From contig NC_092668.1 in NCBI RefSeq assembly GCF_032118995.1, positions 11,201,501 through 11,265,500 on the forward strand: a stretch of DNA of 64,000 bases, written 5' to 3'. A program made the translations under genes and the position numbers. This document shows, piece by piece, positions 21,550-33,160 of this stretch (its first letter is position 1; each line of letters opens with the position of its first letter). The notes under the pieces are model-generated. The model made no database searches, had not been told where the DNA came from, and worked only from the letters and a program-made list of their open reading frames with translations. Source of the stretch: Asterias amurensis. Lineage: Eukaryota > Echinodermata > Asteroidea > Forcipulatida > Asteriidae.

Positions 21550-23162
21550 ATGGTCCTGGCGGCCATCCTGACGGCTCTAGTTTCGCTATCTAGCGCTCTC
21601 ACCGACGAACAACTTGCCAGTTTTATGACGTCAGATATGATCGAAATAAACACGGGTTTGATGGGAAGCATTACGATAGAAACTACGGACGGTTTTCACC
21701 ATATCACGAGCAACGGAGTTCCGGATCATTTGACTCCCGAATATCCGCGCCGAGGGAATCCGAACGATATTGTCTTGCAGGATCACGTGTGGACGATTCC
21801 GGTTAATCCGGTGGTCGGAACCTCCAATGTACCACTTCAGCTTGGACCAATTGGCGTAGCGATTAATGGGATTCCATTTTTCAATCCTTACACCAATACA
21901 GGTGAGGGATCATCGAACTTCTTTTTATGTTGTTGTTAAAATATATATATTTCAAAACTTGGTACTTGGTATTTGGTACTTGGTTAAATTTTACTCCTGA
22001 AGCTTCCGCTGGGGAACTTAACAATGGGTGCGTTCGTTTAGCTTCCCCGGGTCGACCCCGGTATGTGGCATTTTCTTTTTCCAGGACGAACGTGTTCAGA
22101 TAATTACCCACGTTCGTCCTGGAAAAAAAAACCGCCACACACCGGGGTCGCGCGACCCAGGGAAGCTAAACGAACGCACCCATAAGTTTTACGCGACGGC
22201 ACGGGATTGGGACTTGAATTGAGTCAAGTCTAGTGTGAACCAGGGGTCGATTTCACAAAGAGCTAAAATTGATCGCAACTGCAAATCAGTCGTAGTTGCT
22301 TAGTAAAGTGTGATGTCACAATGCAAATCACTATGGTGACACTGAAAATTTGTCTTACGATGGATTTTATTGCTTTGTGAAATCGAGCCCTGGTGTTTCT
22401 AGTTCAAATCACAAAGCAAGCATTGTGCATGTTTCATCATGACCCGCAAGCTATAAAGGTGATAAAGTTCACTTTACGGGGAATCCTTTATTTCATTACC
22501 AGAACATATCACGACAAATAAGTAAACCAAGATTACTATAATGATGACGTCATGTGATTGTGTCACAGTGCCTTAAGTTTCTGTACGTCAGTGAAATTTT
22601 CTCATTTTGTACCAATTATTATTGGGGTATAAAATTTGTATTTGTGTTTCTTTTGTTAAAATTTGAAGGGGAAGATGCAGTAGAAACGGAAACTTTTGAC
22701 AATTGCGATGGTCACCCAACGATGGCTGGGGTCTACCACTATCACAAGCAGCCTTCGTCATGCGTGTTCTCCATCGTGGAAGGAGAACCATCGTCCATCA
22801 TCGGTGTGGCATTAGATGGGTTCCCGATCTACGGCCCCATCGATGAGAATGGCAACACGTTAACATCAGATGATCTAGACGAGTGTCATGGTCGGTATGT
22901 TAACGGGAAGTACAGGTACCACACCACGGCTGATTTCCCGTATATCATGGGATGTTACAAGGGGGCTTATGCGCAAACACTTCGACCTCTGCCAGGGGAA
23001 GGAGGTGGCCAGAACCCAGGCGATGGGAGCGAGGATGACACTGGAGACACGACTATTGTTTCGAATGATGGCGGGAATGGTCAAACGAGTCTGAAAAGTG
23101 CAAAATCATTGACAGTTTTTGCTTTATTAACCGCGCTCTTCTATATTCACAGATTGATGTAA
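21550..23162 (+). CDS. YHYH-domain protein, secreted and probably GPI-anchored, copy B
   Basis: Two exons: 21550-21901 and 22669-23162, phase 1, donor ACAG|GTGAGG, acceptor AAATTTGAAG. The product is 281 aa with the same domain order and intron position as copy A. The signal peptide core is VLAAILTALVSLSSA. Motifs in order are NGVPDH, GPIGVAINGIPFFNP, CDGHP, GVYHYHKQP, ALDGFPIYGP, LDECHGR, YRYH and FPYIMGC. An acidic Gly-rich linker (GGGQNPGDGSEDDTGD) leads to a hydrophobic end (SLTVFALLTALFYIHRLM). This fits a GPI signal or a single membrane segment with a very short tail. Exon 1 differs from copy A at many sites, but exon 2 contains 111 bases identical to copy A. The intron holds a family E palindrome and a family F palindrome. 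Function is unknown. Confidence 0.85.
22026..22181. repeat. Family E palindrome in YHYH copy B intron
   Basis: GGGTGCGTTCGTTTAGCTTC and GAAGCTAAACGAACGCACCC ends with inner arms CCAGGACGAACGTG / CACGTTCGTCCTGG. Other family members are at 26090-26353 and 43788-44112. Confidence 0.9.
22242..22393. repeat. Family F element (GATTTCACAAAG ends)
   Basis: GGGGTCGATTTCACAAAG and CTTTGTGAAATCGAGCCC are inverted ends of about 18 bases. The same ends occur on the element nested at 43811-43984. Confidence 0.8.
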
Positions 23163-24338
23163 AGATGGTTGTCACAAAGATCCACTGAGATATTAAGAAG
23201 GAGTTGTTTTTATCAAAATGTTAATAATTGTGTGTCTATTAAGTTAAAATTGTTTTACATTTAATTTTAAATCTATAAAGAATGTGTATAAATAATGCTC
23301 AAAAATATTGTTGGAAATAGCAAAATATTGTTGGAAATAAAATAATTCTCCATGTAAACATTATGTTATGGAAGTGTTTTCGGGTCTTTTGGCGTAAGAG
23401 AGTTTTATTAAGGTGCTGCATCATAAATTTGGTGTTGTAATCTAACCATTATTTAAATTGTGAACTGGCTGACCCTTATTCAGATTCACGTAAACCCATG
23501 GATGATATAGGGCTAGCCCTATAATATGACTTTTTCTGTACACAGCACTGTATTATGATACGAAAGTGTAAGGCCGCCAGGGAGGGGTAATAATATAGGC
23601 CTAACATTGAAGTTATGCGTTTCTTCCTAGACTAGACCCAGTCGAACTTTCGTTCTCGTTCTTATCCGTGCACTCCACTTCGAGGCTCGGAAATTACGCT
23701 AGGAGATATGCCTTTTAGTTAACCACGTGCATAATTGACCCTTCTATTCATTTCAAGAGGTTCATGTTCATAATATTCATGATGATTTGCAGTTAAATCT
23801 GATGTAGGCTTACATTACAGCCAATTAGGGCCTTACGGTCTTTATAAAGACGATTCTTGCGCGGATAAAGATAGGGGACCAGTCTACTCATGTTTATCCA
23901 GGATTGTCATACGGACTACGTCCGATGGCAATCATGACCTACTTCTACATTTTGAAGGTATGTTAGCTTTCTCTATGGTTATAGACCTCCCCAACATTCG
24001 TCTTGCATCACATCCCAATGAAATCTCACGTGACAACATCAGCCTATTAATTTTTGGTTTTTACCCATATACACCGATGTGTCACAGGCATTTTTACTCG
24101 GTGGGATGTACCAGCCTGTTTTAAAATTGCTTCTAGTTTCAGTAATAAAACTCACGTGAGAATGATCGAACTTACCAGCAAGTTTCACAGATCCGCCTAT
24201 AAATATTAATTGATCATTCAACAGCTTGGACCAGAAACAAAAATAAGTAGGCCTGCTACCGCTTCAACACAGAAGGCCTACATAAAGATAATAGTTATTA
24301 CACCCACCGTTTTCTGCATAGCTATCTAAAATCATTTT
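23163..24338. other. No gene seen
   Basis: The start is likely 3'UTR of YHYH copy B (a tandem CAAAATATTGTTGGAAATA lies near 23307-23340). 23555-23590 shares CGAAAGTGTAAGGCCGCCAG, in inverse, with 4030-4052 and, diverged, 42233-42258. A SINE body fragment lies at 24050-24112. Confidence 0.4.
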
Positions 24339-24708
24339 TAAAGCCATTATACACTTTCGGTACAGAAAAACAAATAAAAGTTCACAGATTTACAAATAAT
24401 TTACAGGGTTTACAGAAGGTAATGGTGAAAGACTTCTCTTGAAATATTTGTCCATAAAATGCTTTACTTTTTGAGAAAACAGTAAAACAATATCAATTCT
24501 CGATAGCGAGAATTACGGATTTATTTTAAACACATGTCATGACACGGCGAAACGTGCGGACACAAGAGTGGGTTTTCCCGTTATTTTCTCCCGACTCCGA
24601 TGACCGATTGAGCCTAAATTTTCACTGGTTTGTTATTTTTATATAAGTTGTGATACACGTAGTGTGAGACTTGGACAACACTGTTTACCGAAAGTGTATA
24701 GTGGCTTT
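24339..24708 (-). repeat. Family B element, copy 1
   Basis: AAAGCCATTATACACTTTCG and CGAAAGTGTATAGTGGCTTT ends. Inside are GCTTTACTTTTTGAGAAAAC and CATGTCATGACACGGCGAAA. One end carries a GACCGATTGAGCCTAAATTT segment similar to family A. Confidence 0.85.
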
Positions 24709-25726
24709 GAATGCTTTATTGTGAGAACTTGCTCCGTAAAAATCCCGCAAAATGTGTTCCCTTTGCCGGAGGCGAGACTGGGTGAGAGGCTCTTTGCCCG
24801 GCAAGTTGCCTTCCCCACCCCGTGGGGGATCTCTTTATGATTGATAACTTTATCAACCTTCCTTGAACATATCTTTAAAACGACAAAACCTATGCATAAT
24901 ACAAAAAACAATGTTCTTAATCTGTATTGGTTTTCGGTAACAACACGTATTTATACTTGCTATAACATCAGGTATATACACGTTTAATAAAGCAAAACAG
25001 TTCTCCAAGAACAACTCTACCTGGCAAGTAGATACACACATGGTGTTACCGCAAACCAAATATACATTGATACCTCACCATTCAATGCCTCAAATCCTAT
25101 ATAAATACACGTTGATACCGAAAACCTATACAGATTAAGCAGGTTGAGGATGTTCTTTTTAGAACTTTTCTTGCATATTTTGCTAACGGTATTTTTTTTT
25201 TTGGAATTGGGAGACTTTTGAGTTGTGAAAACAACTCTGCTGGGTGGCAGGGTGAAAATCTGCCGGGACTACCTTTTAATATCTTAAGCGGATTGAGGGG
25301 ACTTCTCGTTCGGAGTGAGTTTTTATTGCATAGATCACCAATAAGGAGCTACATTATCTTAAAAGCAAAGCTGGTACAGTGTATGGGACAGACCGAAAAT
25401 TAAATAAGTTTTAGCTGTGTTAAATCACTTTAACCAGTAGAGGGCGCTGTTTACATTGTTATCTGGTTGCGGACTCTTCTTTCCAGTTGCCCCATTCAAC
25501 CTCGCGAAATTTTCCGAACCAGACGTTTTTTAGTAGCAACTGGAGAGAACACCAACCTTCTACAAGGATTAGACAACAGTAATCTTGTTTTGTTACCAGA
25601 CTATATATACATAGCAACCGTATGTGCACTCTCGCAGCAGAAAACAACCTATCCACATATTGATAACATTTGGGGGTTTTTGTACGTTAATTTATTCACT
25701 TTTTACAGTTATAATCGAGTAATATA
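24709..25726. other. Upstream of nme5; no other gene seen
   Basis: The promoter and 5'UTR of nme5 are expected in 25450-25726. No TATA box was recognised, as is common for ciliary genes. Confidence 0.4.
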
Positions 25727-28700
25727 ATGCCTGAATCAGAACAAATGGATCCTCCTCAGATATTTGTGGAGCGAACATTGGCTCTTGTCAAACCGGAAGC
25801 GATAGACAAAGCGGAAGAAATCGAAGAAATAATTCTACAATCTGGATTCACTATTTTGCAGGTAGGCCTAAGTTTTGTTTGTGGATAAATAATTTTTTTT
25901 TACATAACTTTGACATAATTCTGACTTAATCTGGCGTATGTGTAGGGCCCCTAGGGTCCACTGTTAAAATGCCCTATAAATGTACAGATTCACTATCCCT
26001 AACCATCCACCCAAACAGTAACAAAATAATTACATGGAATGAACAGCTGCTGAGCTAAAAATAAAACAACAAAAAGTTATTCAAACATTGGGTGTGTTCG
26101 TTTAGCTTCCCGATGTCTATCCCGCGGTGCTCACTTGGGTGAGCCCCTGACAAAAGCTAAACGAATGACCAATCACCGCTCTTGTAGTGACGTCGTTTAC
26201 ATGGGGCCAGCCCCCCAAGAAGTGACCCACTCTACAAGCAAGCAGGGCGCTGGGGGCTGACATCCTGGGTGAGCCCCTGGAATGATGTCAAAAGCTATCC
26301 GAACGCATCGGGGCAGACCGGGGATGACCCAGGAAAGCTAAACCTACGCACCCTAAGATTTTAAGAAGAGCCCTCCATTTTTATTATTACCTAATCATTA
26401 AACAAAATGTTCAAAAGTGTTCCGTATCCTGCAACCCCTTACATACAATGATTTTAAATTGAAAAGAATAAATTATATATATTAAAGCTGATGCTAATAT
26501 ATATATTATCCTTATAAAAAAATTGTAATTAGTTTTATTTGTTAACTGGGCTCAGTCTGTACACATTTTTTATTTTATATTTTGACATTTTGTCATTTAA
26601 GTTATTAAAAATGTAAAAGTTTTATTTTTAAATTAGTGCATTCCAGAACCCCAGTTAATGTGTCGGAATAAATTAGTTTTATAATGTTGATCGTTACCTC
26701 TTATCATAGAAACGGCGTGTGCATCTGACTCCAGAACAAACGAGTGATTTCTATGCTGAACATTATGGCAAGATGTTTTTCCCGTCGTTGGTTGCGTACA
26801 TGAGCAGTGGTCCAATCATGGCAATGGTGTTGGCCAGAGAGAGTGCAATTGCATGCTGGAGGGAGCTGTGTGGTCCGACCAACACAAACAAAGCACGCGA
26901 GACACATCCAGACAGGTGAGTGACTAATAGAAAGCCCTGTTTGCACTGGACTTAATTTCGGTAAATGAACCGAGTCAGTAGGTAACTTACCACTTTCAAG
27001 TCCAGTTCGAACAGCCCACCTAACTTTCCTGACAGTAACATAACTATGCAGTGTGGGTTAATTAGTGTGGGTAGTTTAACCGAGCAAAAGGTGCCCAGGA
27101 AGATTGACCAGGTCAGTTTAACCGGGGCAGAAATTGAGTGACCTTTCACCAGCCTAGATCCCACGCTTAAAGCTTGCATCTTTTGTACACCGTTCATTTT
27201 CTCGGTAATCTACCTGCATCAATTAAATCCAAATGAGCTCACTAAACATCGAGGAAAGCTCTTTTGAGGAAGTTGAAATGCCTCGCAGTTTAAAATAAAC
27301 CATGAGTAGAAAAACTTTCCTGCATTTTTCATATTTAATTTTTTTTATTTGATTATTCGCAGGGTTTTGTTCCAATTTAAAATTACATTTAGATTTGACA
27401 ATGGGACGCCATTTCAGAATTGATTCTAAGCTTTTCTTTCTGTTCTTCTCCTTAGTATTCGAGCGTTGTATGGCACAGATGATCAGAAGAACGCAGTTCA
27501 TGGAAGTGACAGTCAGTTCAGCGCCGAAAGAGAGATCAGATTTATGTTCACAGATAGTAAGTTAACATTTTTGTCTGATTTTCTGGAATCTAATAAATCG
27601 TCAATTTATGTCTTCATTATTTAACCTGCAACTCGACCACCTGCTAAAAAAAAACTAGCGACTGTAAGAGATATTTCTACTGCTACCTCCCTTCAATGCT
27701 TCAAGACCGGACTAAAGACATATTTATTCAAGTGTTTTTACTAAATCAGTTTCAAGTTTCTGTTAAATGTTGTATCAATTTTTTTTTTTGCGCCTTGGGT
27801 GTGTCTATTGAGACAGATATGTGCGCGTTATAAGTTTATAAGTAATGTATTATAAAAATTGATCCAGTTTTATTTCTCTGGAAAGCCCACACTGTTAAAA
27901 AAAATCAAGTCTTCCAACACTACCTTTGTTTAACATCTGATTTATTGTTCTTTTAAAGGCATTGTTGAGCTAATACCATCTGGCCATGACCGTATACTTT
28001 CTTTTACCTTTTGAAACCTACACTGTTAAAAGAATAACCGTCTTCCAACACATCCTTCGTCTCACATCTGTTCTTATACTGTTCTTTGGGAAGGCATCGT
28101 TAAAGCCAATACCATTTGGCCATGACCATATACTTTCTTTCTCCTTCTGAAACCTACACTGTTAAAAGAATAACCGTCTTCCAACACATCCTTCGTCTTA
28201 CATCTGTCTTATACTGTTCTTTTGAAGGCATCGTTGAGCCAATACCAGCTGGCCAAGCAGCCAAGGACTACCTGGCAAAAGTTGTCAACCCGACCCTTCT
28301 CAGAGGTTTGACGGAACTTTGTAAACAGAAACCTGAGGATCCTGTGGTAAGATTTAGTATATTTTATGAATACGTTCATGTTTTCTCATAACATTTGTCT
28401 TTATAAAAGACACTGGACCCCTTTGGTAACTGTCAAAGACCAGTCTTCTCTCTTGGTGTATCTCAACATGTGCACAAAATAACAAACCTGTGAAAGTTTG
28501 ACCTCCATTGGTCGTCGTCGCAGTTGGGAAATAATGGAAGAAAAAACACCCTTGTCACACGTAGTTGTGTGCTTTCAGGACCTCAAAATCTAATTCTGAG
28601 GTCTCAAAATCAAATTCAAATATTTTAGTGGAAAAAATCTTTTTTCTCAAAATCTCAATTACTTTAGAGTTATCCGTTTCTCACAATGCTTTATATTATC

Positions 28701-29663
28701 AACAGCTCTCCATTGCTTGTTACCAAGTAAAGTTCTTGCCAACAATTATTTTGAGTAATTACCAATAGTGTCCAGTGACTTTAACTGACATTCAACATTT
28801 TTCAAAACTGTTGAGGAGAAATTTATGTTTAAGTGTTGTTTTTGACGATGCAGGCCTGGAATTTCCTCTAAAAGAGGGCAAGGCCATTTTAATTTTGTAA
28901 AGGGCACAAAAATCTCAAAGTCTGTGGGAATTTTCTGAAGGGGTATCAAGCAAGCGTGTAATTAGACGGAGACCTTGAAGGACATCTCCTCTGTTGCCCC
29001 ATGTCTTGGCCTTGGTGCCCCTTAAAAATAGTTTCCCATTGACTTTAAGATTTTCCAATGGTAGTGCCAAAATGGCCTTGCACTCTCAAAAATGACATTC
29101 TAGGTCTGTTACTAAGGCCAAGACCAGGGGCAACAAAGAGTATGGCCTCCAAGTAACTTCAACCCAAATATTGTAATGTCTGGGAAGAGCAAATTGTATA
29201 ACATCATCATGTTGAAAACAGGAGGGATCCCAGGCGGCGTCTCAAATCTTACTTGTCCTATAAAGGCTGAGTCACCCTGCAGCGATAACAAAAATGATAA
29301 TGATCATGATGCTAAGAGAATGCATTCTACTGATTGAATGAGCATGTTTGATTCTGCGTGGAGCAATTCAACCAATAGGCCCTTGAATCTGTTCTTTTTG
29401 CCTCGCGATAGTTACAATGTTCAATATCGCTGCAGTGTGACTTGACCTTAACTCTATACTCAAAATGAATCTGATATGTTCTGTATTATATAGATTATGG
29501 ATGACCGAGTTTGAATAATATGTGGGTTCAACCGGCTATATTTATAGCAGATTTTTTTTTGTATGTTTTTTTCTTACAGACATGGCTTGCAGATTGGTTG
29601 ATCAGTAACAACCCAAATAAACCTCGGATTGATGAGCAATATCAAGTCAGCGAGCCAATGTGA
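25727..29663 (+). CDS. nme5: Nucleoside diphosphate kinase homolog 5 (NME5)
   Basis: Five exons: 25727-25861, 26710-26915, 27456-27556, 28228-28346 and 29580-29663, all GT-AG, giving a complete 214-aa protein. Human NME5 is about 212 aa and closely similar in order and sequence. The NDP kinase domain runs from about residue 12 to 148: VERTLALVKPEAI with the phosphate-contacting Lys, YGKMFFPSLVAYMSSGP, and NAVHGSDSQFSAEREI with the active-site His. The Dpy-30 motif covers about 150-205 (VEPIPAGQAAKDYL, TLLRGLTELCKQKPEDP, WLADWLISNNPNKP). NME5 is a component of axonemal radial spokes and is needed in ciliated cells and sperm. HGSDS matches active NDP kinases rather than the altered HGSN that I recall for human NME5, so catalysis may be retained (inference). 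Intron 3 contains a LINE tail and two decayed copies of the exon 4 acceptor region. Intron 4 contains a family A element. There is no TATA box near the start. Confidence 0.96.
26090..26353. repeat. Family E element in nme5 intron 1, rearranged
   Basis: GGGTGTGTTCGTTTAGCTTC and GAAAGCTAAACCTACGCACC are the outer ends. Inside, GGGTGAGCCCCTGACAAAAGC and GGGTGAGCCCCTGGAATGATG are direct repeats next to further family ends (AAAGCTAAACGAATG), suggesting one copy inserted into or recombined with another. Confidence 0.7.
27636..27862 (+). mobile_element. LINE 3' tail in nme5 intron 3
   Basis: The plus strand retains STATSLQCFKTGLKTYLFK, typical of the extreme C-terminus of non-LTR ORF2, then a poly-T and GCGCCTTGGGTGTGTCTATT. 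Degenerate. Confidence 0.6.
27889..28255 (+). repeat. Triplicated splice-acceptor/exon-start unit inside nme5
   Basis: Three tandem units of about 131-136 bases begin with ACACTGTTAAAA at 27889, 28020 and 28156. Each contains a pyrimidine-rich stretch, an acceptor AAG|GC and a version of the exon 4 start (SIVEPIP). Only the third joins the real exon 4 (28228). The first can encode SIVELIPSGHD before a stop. The second is shifted out of frame by one base. The first two therefore look like decayed decoy acceptors. Confidence 0.88.
28404..28784 (+). repeat. Family A element in nme5 intron 4
   Basis: AAAGACACTGGACCCCTTTG to ATAGTGTCCAGTGACTTTAA. It has an AAATCAAATTCAAATATTTT variant of the centre, also seen at 50600-50665 and 52700-52740, which marks a subfamily. 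Confidence 0.82.
29268..29441. repeat. Palindromic element with GTCACCCTGCAGCGATA end
   Basis: GTCACCCTGCAGCGATA on the left and ATATCGCTGCAGTGTGAC on the right, with inner CCTATAAAGGCTGAG. In nme5 intron 4. Confidence 0.7.
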
Positions 29664-30151
29664 TCTTTTGGAGTTTTAGAGATTCAAGAACGTTAAGCAT
29701 TCACGTTGACAAGTCTCTTTAGGACACTGAGTTCTGGGCCCAAGTTTATGAAGCTTCTCGATGCCATGGTCACACAAGACAAAGGTCACACAGGGCACAA
29801 TTTCATGGCTTTGCAAACCATTGAATTCTGCACTTATAATCCCCATTTTTTTTTCAGTTTTCTTGAATATGACTTTGTTTCACAGAAAAGAATTGGTTCT
29901 GGTATGTATAATACCTTTATTACATGAAGAATATTTCTTAAACAAGTATAAACAGTGAGCCAGGTACAAAAAATGTGCACTTGGTAGCGGTCTTTCACTG
30001 AGCAGTATACTTTCTTTGCATATTTTTTGCTTGTTTGAAACTGGGCTCGTTTCATGACCTTGTAAATTTTACAGTTCTACTTACTGAAGTAAAAGTTGCT
30101 TGCCTAAGGTTAGAGGAAGTTAAAGCATCCCTTATTCGGTTTGAAACTAGT

Positions 30152-30924
30152 TTGTTACATTAAGCCATGGCCACGTTGTTAATTTAGTACTTGCTGAAAG
30201 ATTCAGAAATAATCACTTGCTCATGACCAATGAAGTTTCTTTTAAGATTTAACATCAAAAGTGCCTCAGTTTTCACATTATTGCAACAAGGACACTTAAT
30301 GCCACGTTTCAATTCCCACTAGCACATAATGAGCAAGTTCAAGTCTGCAACAATCATGCGCAGTGATGCACTCACTTGAACGACTTGTTTGGAAGCCAAG
30401 TCAATTTTGCTTATAGGCAGTGGACACTATTTGTAATTGTCAAAGACTAGCCTTCACAGTTGGTGTATCTCAACATATGCATAAAATAACAAACCTGGAA
30501 AAATTTGAGCTCAATCGGTCATCGAACTTGTTACATTAAGCCATGGCCACGTTGTTAATTTAGTACTTGCTGAAAGATTCAGAAATAATCACTTGCTCAT
30601 GACCAATGAAGTTTCTTTTAAGATTTAACATCAAAAGTGCCTCAGTTTTCACATTATTGCAACAAGGACACTTAATGCCACGTTTCAGTTCCCATTAGCA
30701 CATAATGAGCAAGTTCAAGTCTGCACATTCAGTCGACTACATACCAGCAACAATCATGCGCAGTGATGCACTCACTTGAACGACTTGAAGCCAAGTCAAT
30801 TTTGCTTATAGGCAGTGGACACTATTTGTAATTGTCAAAGACTAGCCTTCACAGTTGGTGTATCTCAACATATGCATAAAATAACAAACCTGGACAAATT
30901 TGAGCTCAATCGGTCATCGAACTT
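30152..30924. repeat. Recent tandem duplication, unit about 376 bases
   Basis: 30152-30527 and 30528-30924 are nearly identical. Unit 1 lacks about 20 bases present in unit 2 after GTCTGCA. The unit joins unique sequence to the first third of a family A element, so a partial family A copy (30413-30527) precedes the complete one (30808-31190). The junction has a short CTTG overlap. Confidence 0.93.
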
Positions 30925-31190
30925 GCGAGATATGAATGAAAGAAAAATAATCCTTGTCACTCGAAGGTGTGTGCATTTAGATGGTTGATTTCGAGACCTC
31001 AAGTTCTAAATATGAGGTCTCGAAATCAAATTCGTGGAAAATTACTTCTTTCTCGAAAACTATGGCACTTCAGAGGGTGCCGTTTCTCACAATGTTTTAT
31101 ACCATCAACCTCTCTCCATTACTCGTCACCAAGAAAGGTTTTATGCTAATAATTATTTTGAGTAATTACCTATAGTGTCCATGCCTTTAA
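30808..31190 (+). repeat. Family A element, full length
   Basis: GGCAGTGGACACTATTTGTA to TATAGTGTCCATGCCTTTAA. Its 5' third is duplicated just upstream. Confidence 0.85.
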
Positions 31191-32547
31191 GTGGCACTGG
31201 TTCCCCTCTGCACTGTACAATAGAACAAGCCATCGAGACAGTGGAAGAAACCATGGTCATGAGGTTACAGTAAGGTTTTATTCATGTAAAGGTTAAAGGT
31301 AGCGACTGACTCACACACATACTGGGATCGAGAGTGTGTGTGTATCGTCTTTGTAACTGCGCCGCGCTTAACAATCACCGTCTTGAGTTCAATACTAGGG
31401 TTCAAGTCAAAATAGTCAACCTTTAGTTAACCATGGTGCACACCAGTGCACTCTGGGAATTGCTTATTTTATGCTTTATGCATTTAATATTTTCAGTCAT
31501 GTGGAGTAGTAAAATGGCCACCCATTTGCTTCATAATCTTTTAAGGCAAGCTAGCCAGTTTATTTTGAGAACTGACGACGGTAGTAAAAAAGTGTAAATA
31601 GCATATTGTTAAACTTGTACCATATGTTTTACTTTAACTAAGCAAAGTTGATTGAGGTAAATGTTCATAACTTTTATATTATTGTGTTAATTTCTTACAA
31701 GATGTTTTCAAAACCAACTTATGTATATAAAAAATTACGTTTTTATAGATTAAGTTCTGCAGTTATCGTGTTTTCTGCTCGGCAGAAAAGTGCTAAGCAG
31801 TATTTTCTTCTTAAGCCACGGTTTGATGTTCTATGGAAAGATTTTTTGTATAGGTTCTTAATCTTATGATTTTCACCACCTAAATTTGTTTTGTTTATTA
31901 ATTAACAAGATGGGTATTATTTACATGTACAGAAACAACAATATTAATCATTAAATAAAAATGTTTTGTGAAAATATCATACTTTGGCGTTAACTTTTGT
32001 ATACAGACCGGTTTATTAACTTTTGAACAAACACTATTGTATATGAATTCCTTATTATGTAATGTCAATCAAGGCTTAAGTTCGAATTCTGATGAAGTGA
32101 GCCCTCTGTCGAAGAGCTGTTTGTCACGTATCTAACATGTGTCAAATTAGTCGGGTGACCACATGGTTGACAAAGATGTGAAGTTTGTACTTGGTACTAG
32201 TAGATAATCAACCTGGTGATTCATGAAGGACGAATACATCGTTGTTTACCATCTTGGGTAAGAAGCTTTACATTTTCATTCATTTTCCTAACGTGTTTTC
32301 GTCCAGCAATGCTAATTAATGTAGGCAAAAACTGGCAGTCGAGGAACGCTTTAGGCGTTAAAGACGAACGTTCGTCACCACGTGGAGCGTGTTTTGTTAA
32401 ATCGCCCTCTGTCATTCGTCTAACTAATCCTTGGCCCAAGCACGGCACACCAACGCCATCCTCGTTATTTGAACGAAAGAAATAAACCTGCTCATAAAAA
32501 GACCGTCATTCATCTTGATGATCTTAATTGTTTGTCCACAAAACAAG
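31191..32547. other. No gene seen
   Basis: 31200-31440 shares ACAGTGGAAGAAACCATGG and GTCAAAATAGTCAACCTTTAGTTAA with 53385-53510, marking an old dispersed repeat. An open frame at 32216-32485 has no recognised similarity. Confidence 0.4.
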
Positions 32548-33035
32548 TTAAAGGCAGTGAACACTATTGTATTGGTAATTACTCCAAATAACTATTATTA
32601 GCATAAAACCTTACTTGGTAAAGAGTAAAGAGGAGTAATTTTCCATGAATTTGATTTCGAGACCTCTGATTTAGAACTCGAGGTCTCGAAATCAACCATA
32701 AAACCTTTCTTGGTGACCAGTAGTTGGGAGAGGTTGATGGAATAAAACATTGTGAGAAATGGCTCCTTCTGAAGTGCCATAGTTTTCGAGAGAAGTAATT
32801 TTCCACGAATTTGATTTCGAGAACTCAATTTTAGAACTTGAGGTCTCGAAATCAACCATCTAAACGCACACAACTTCGTGTGACAAGGGTGTTTTTTTCT
32901 TTCATTATTATCTCGCAAGTTCGATGACCGATTGAGCTCAAATGTTCACAGGTTTGTTATTTTATGCACATGTTGAGCAACACCAACTGTGAAGGCTAGT
33001 CTTTGACAAATACCAATAGAGTCCACTGCCTTTAA
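32548..33035 (-). repeat. Family A compound element
   Basis: The segment containing GAATTTGATTTCGAGACC and AACTCGAGGTCTCGAAATC occurs twice (32645-32697 and 32805-32860), followed each time by AACCAT. The copy is therefore about 100 bases longer than normal, by internal duplication or insertion of one copy into another. Confidence 0.8.
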
Positions 33036-33160
33036 TACGGTTGCTGGCTGTAATTAAGCTCATTAAACCTGTAGAATAGAAGTTTGAGATCGATCGACCA
33101 CCGTTACGGGAGAGCACGTGAGAGCACCGATTACACATTATTTTTGCATGACACCGATTT

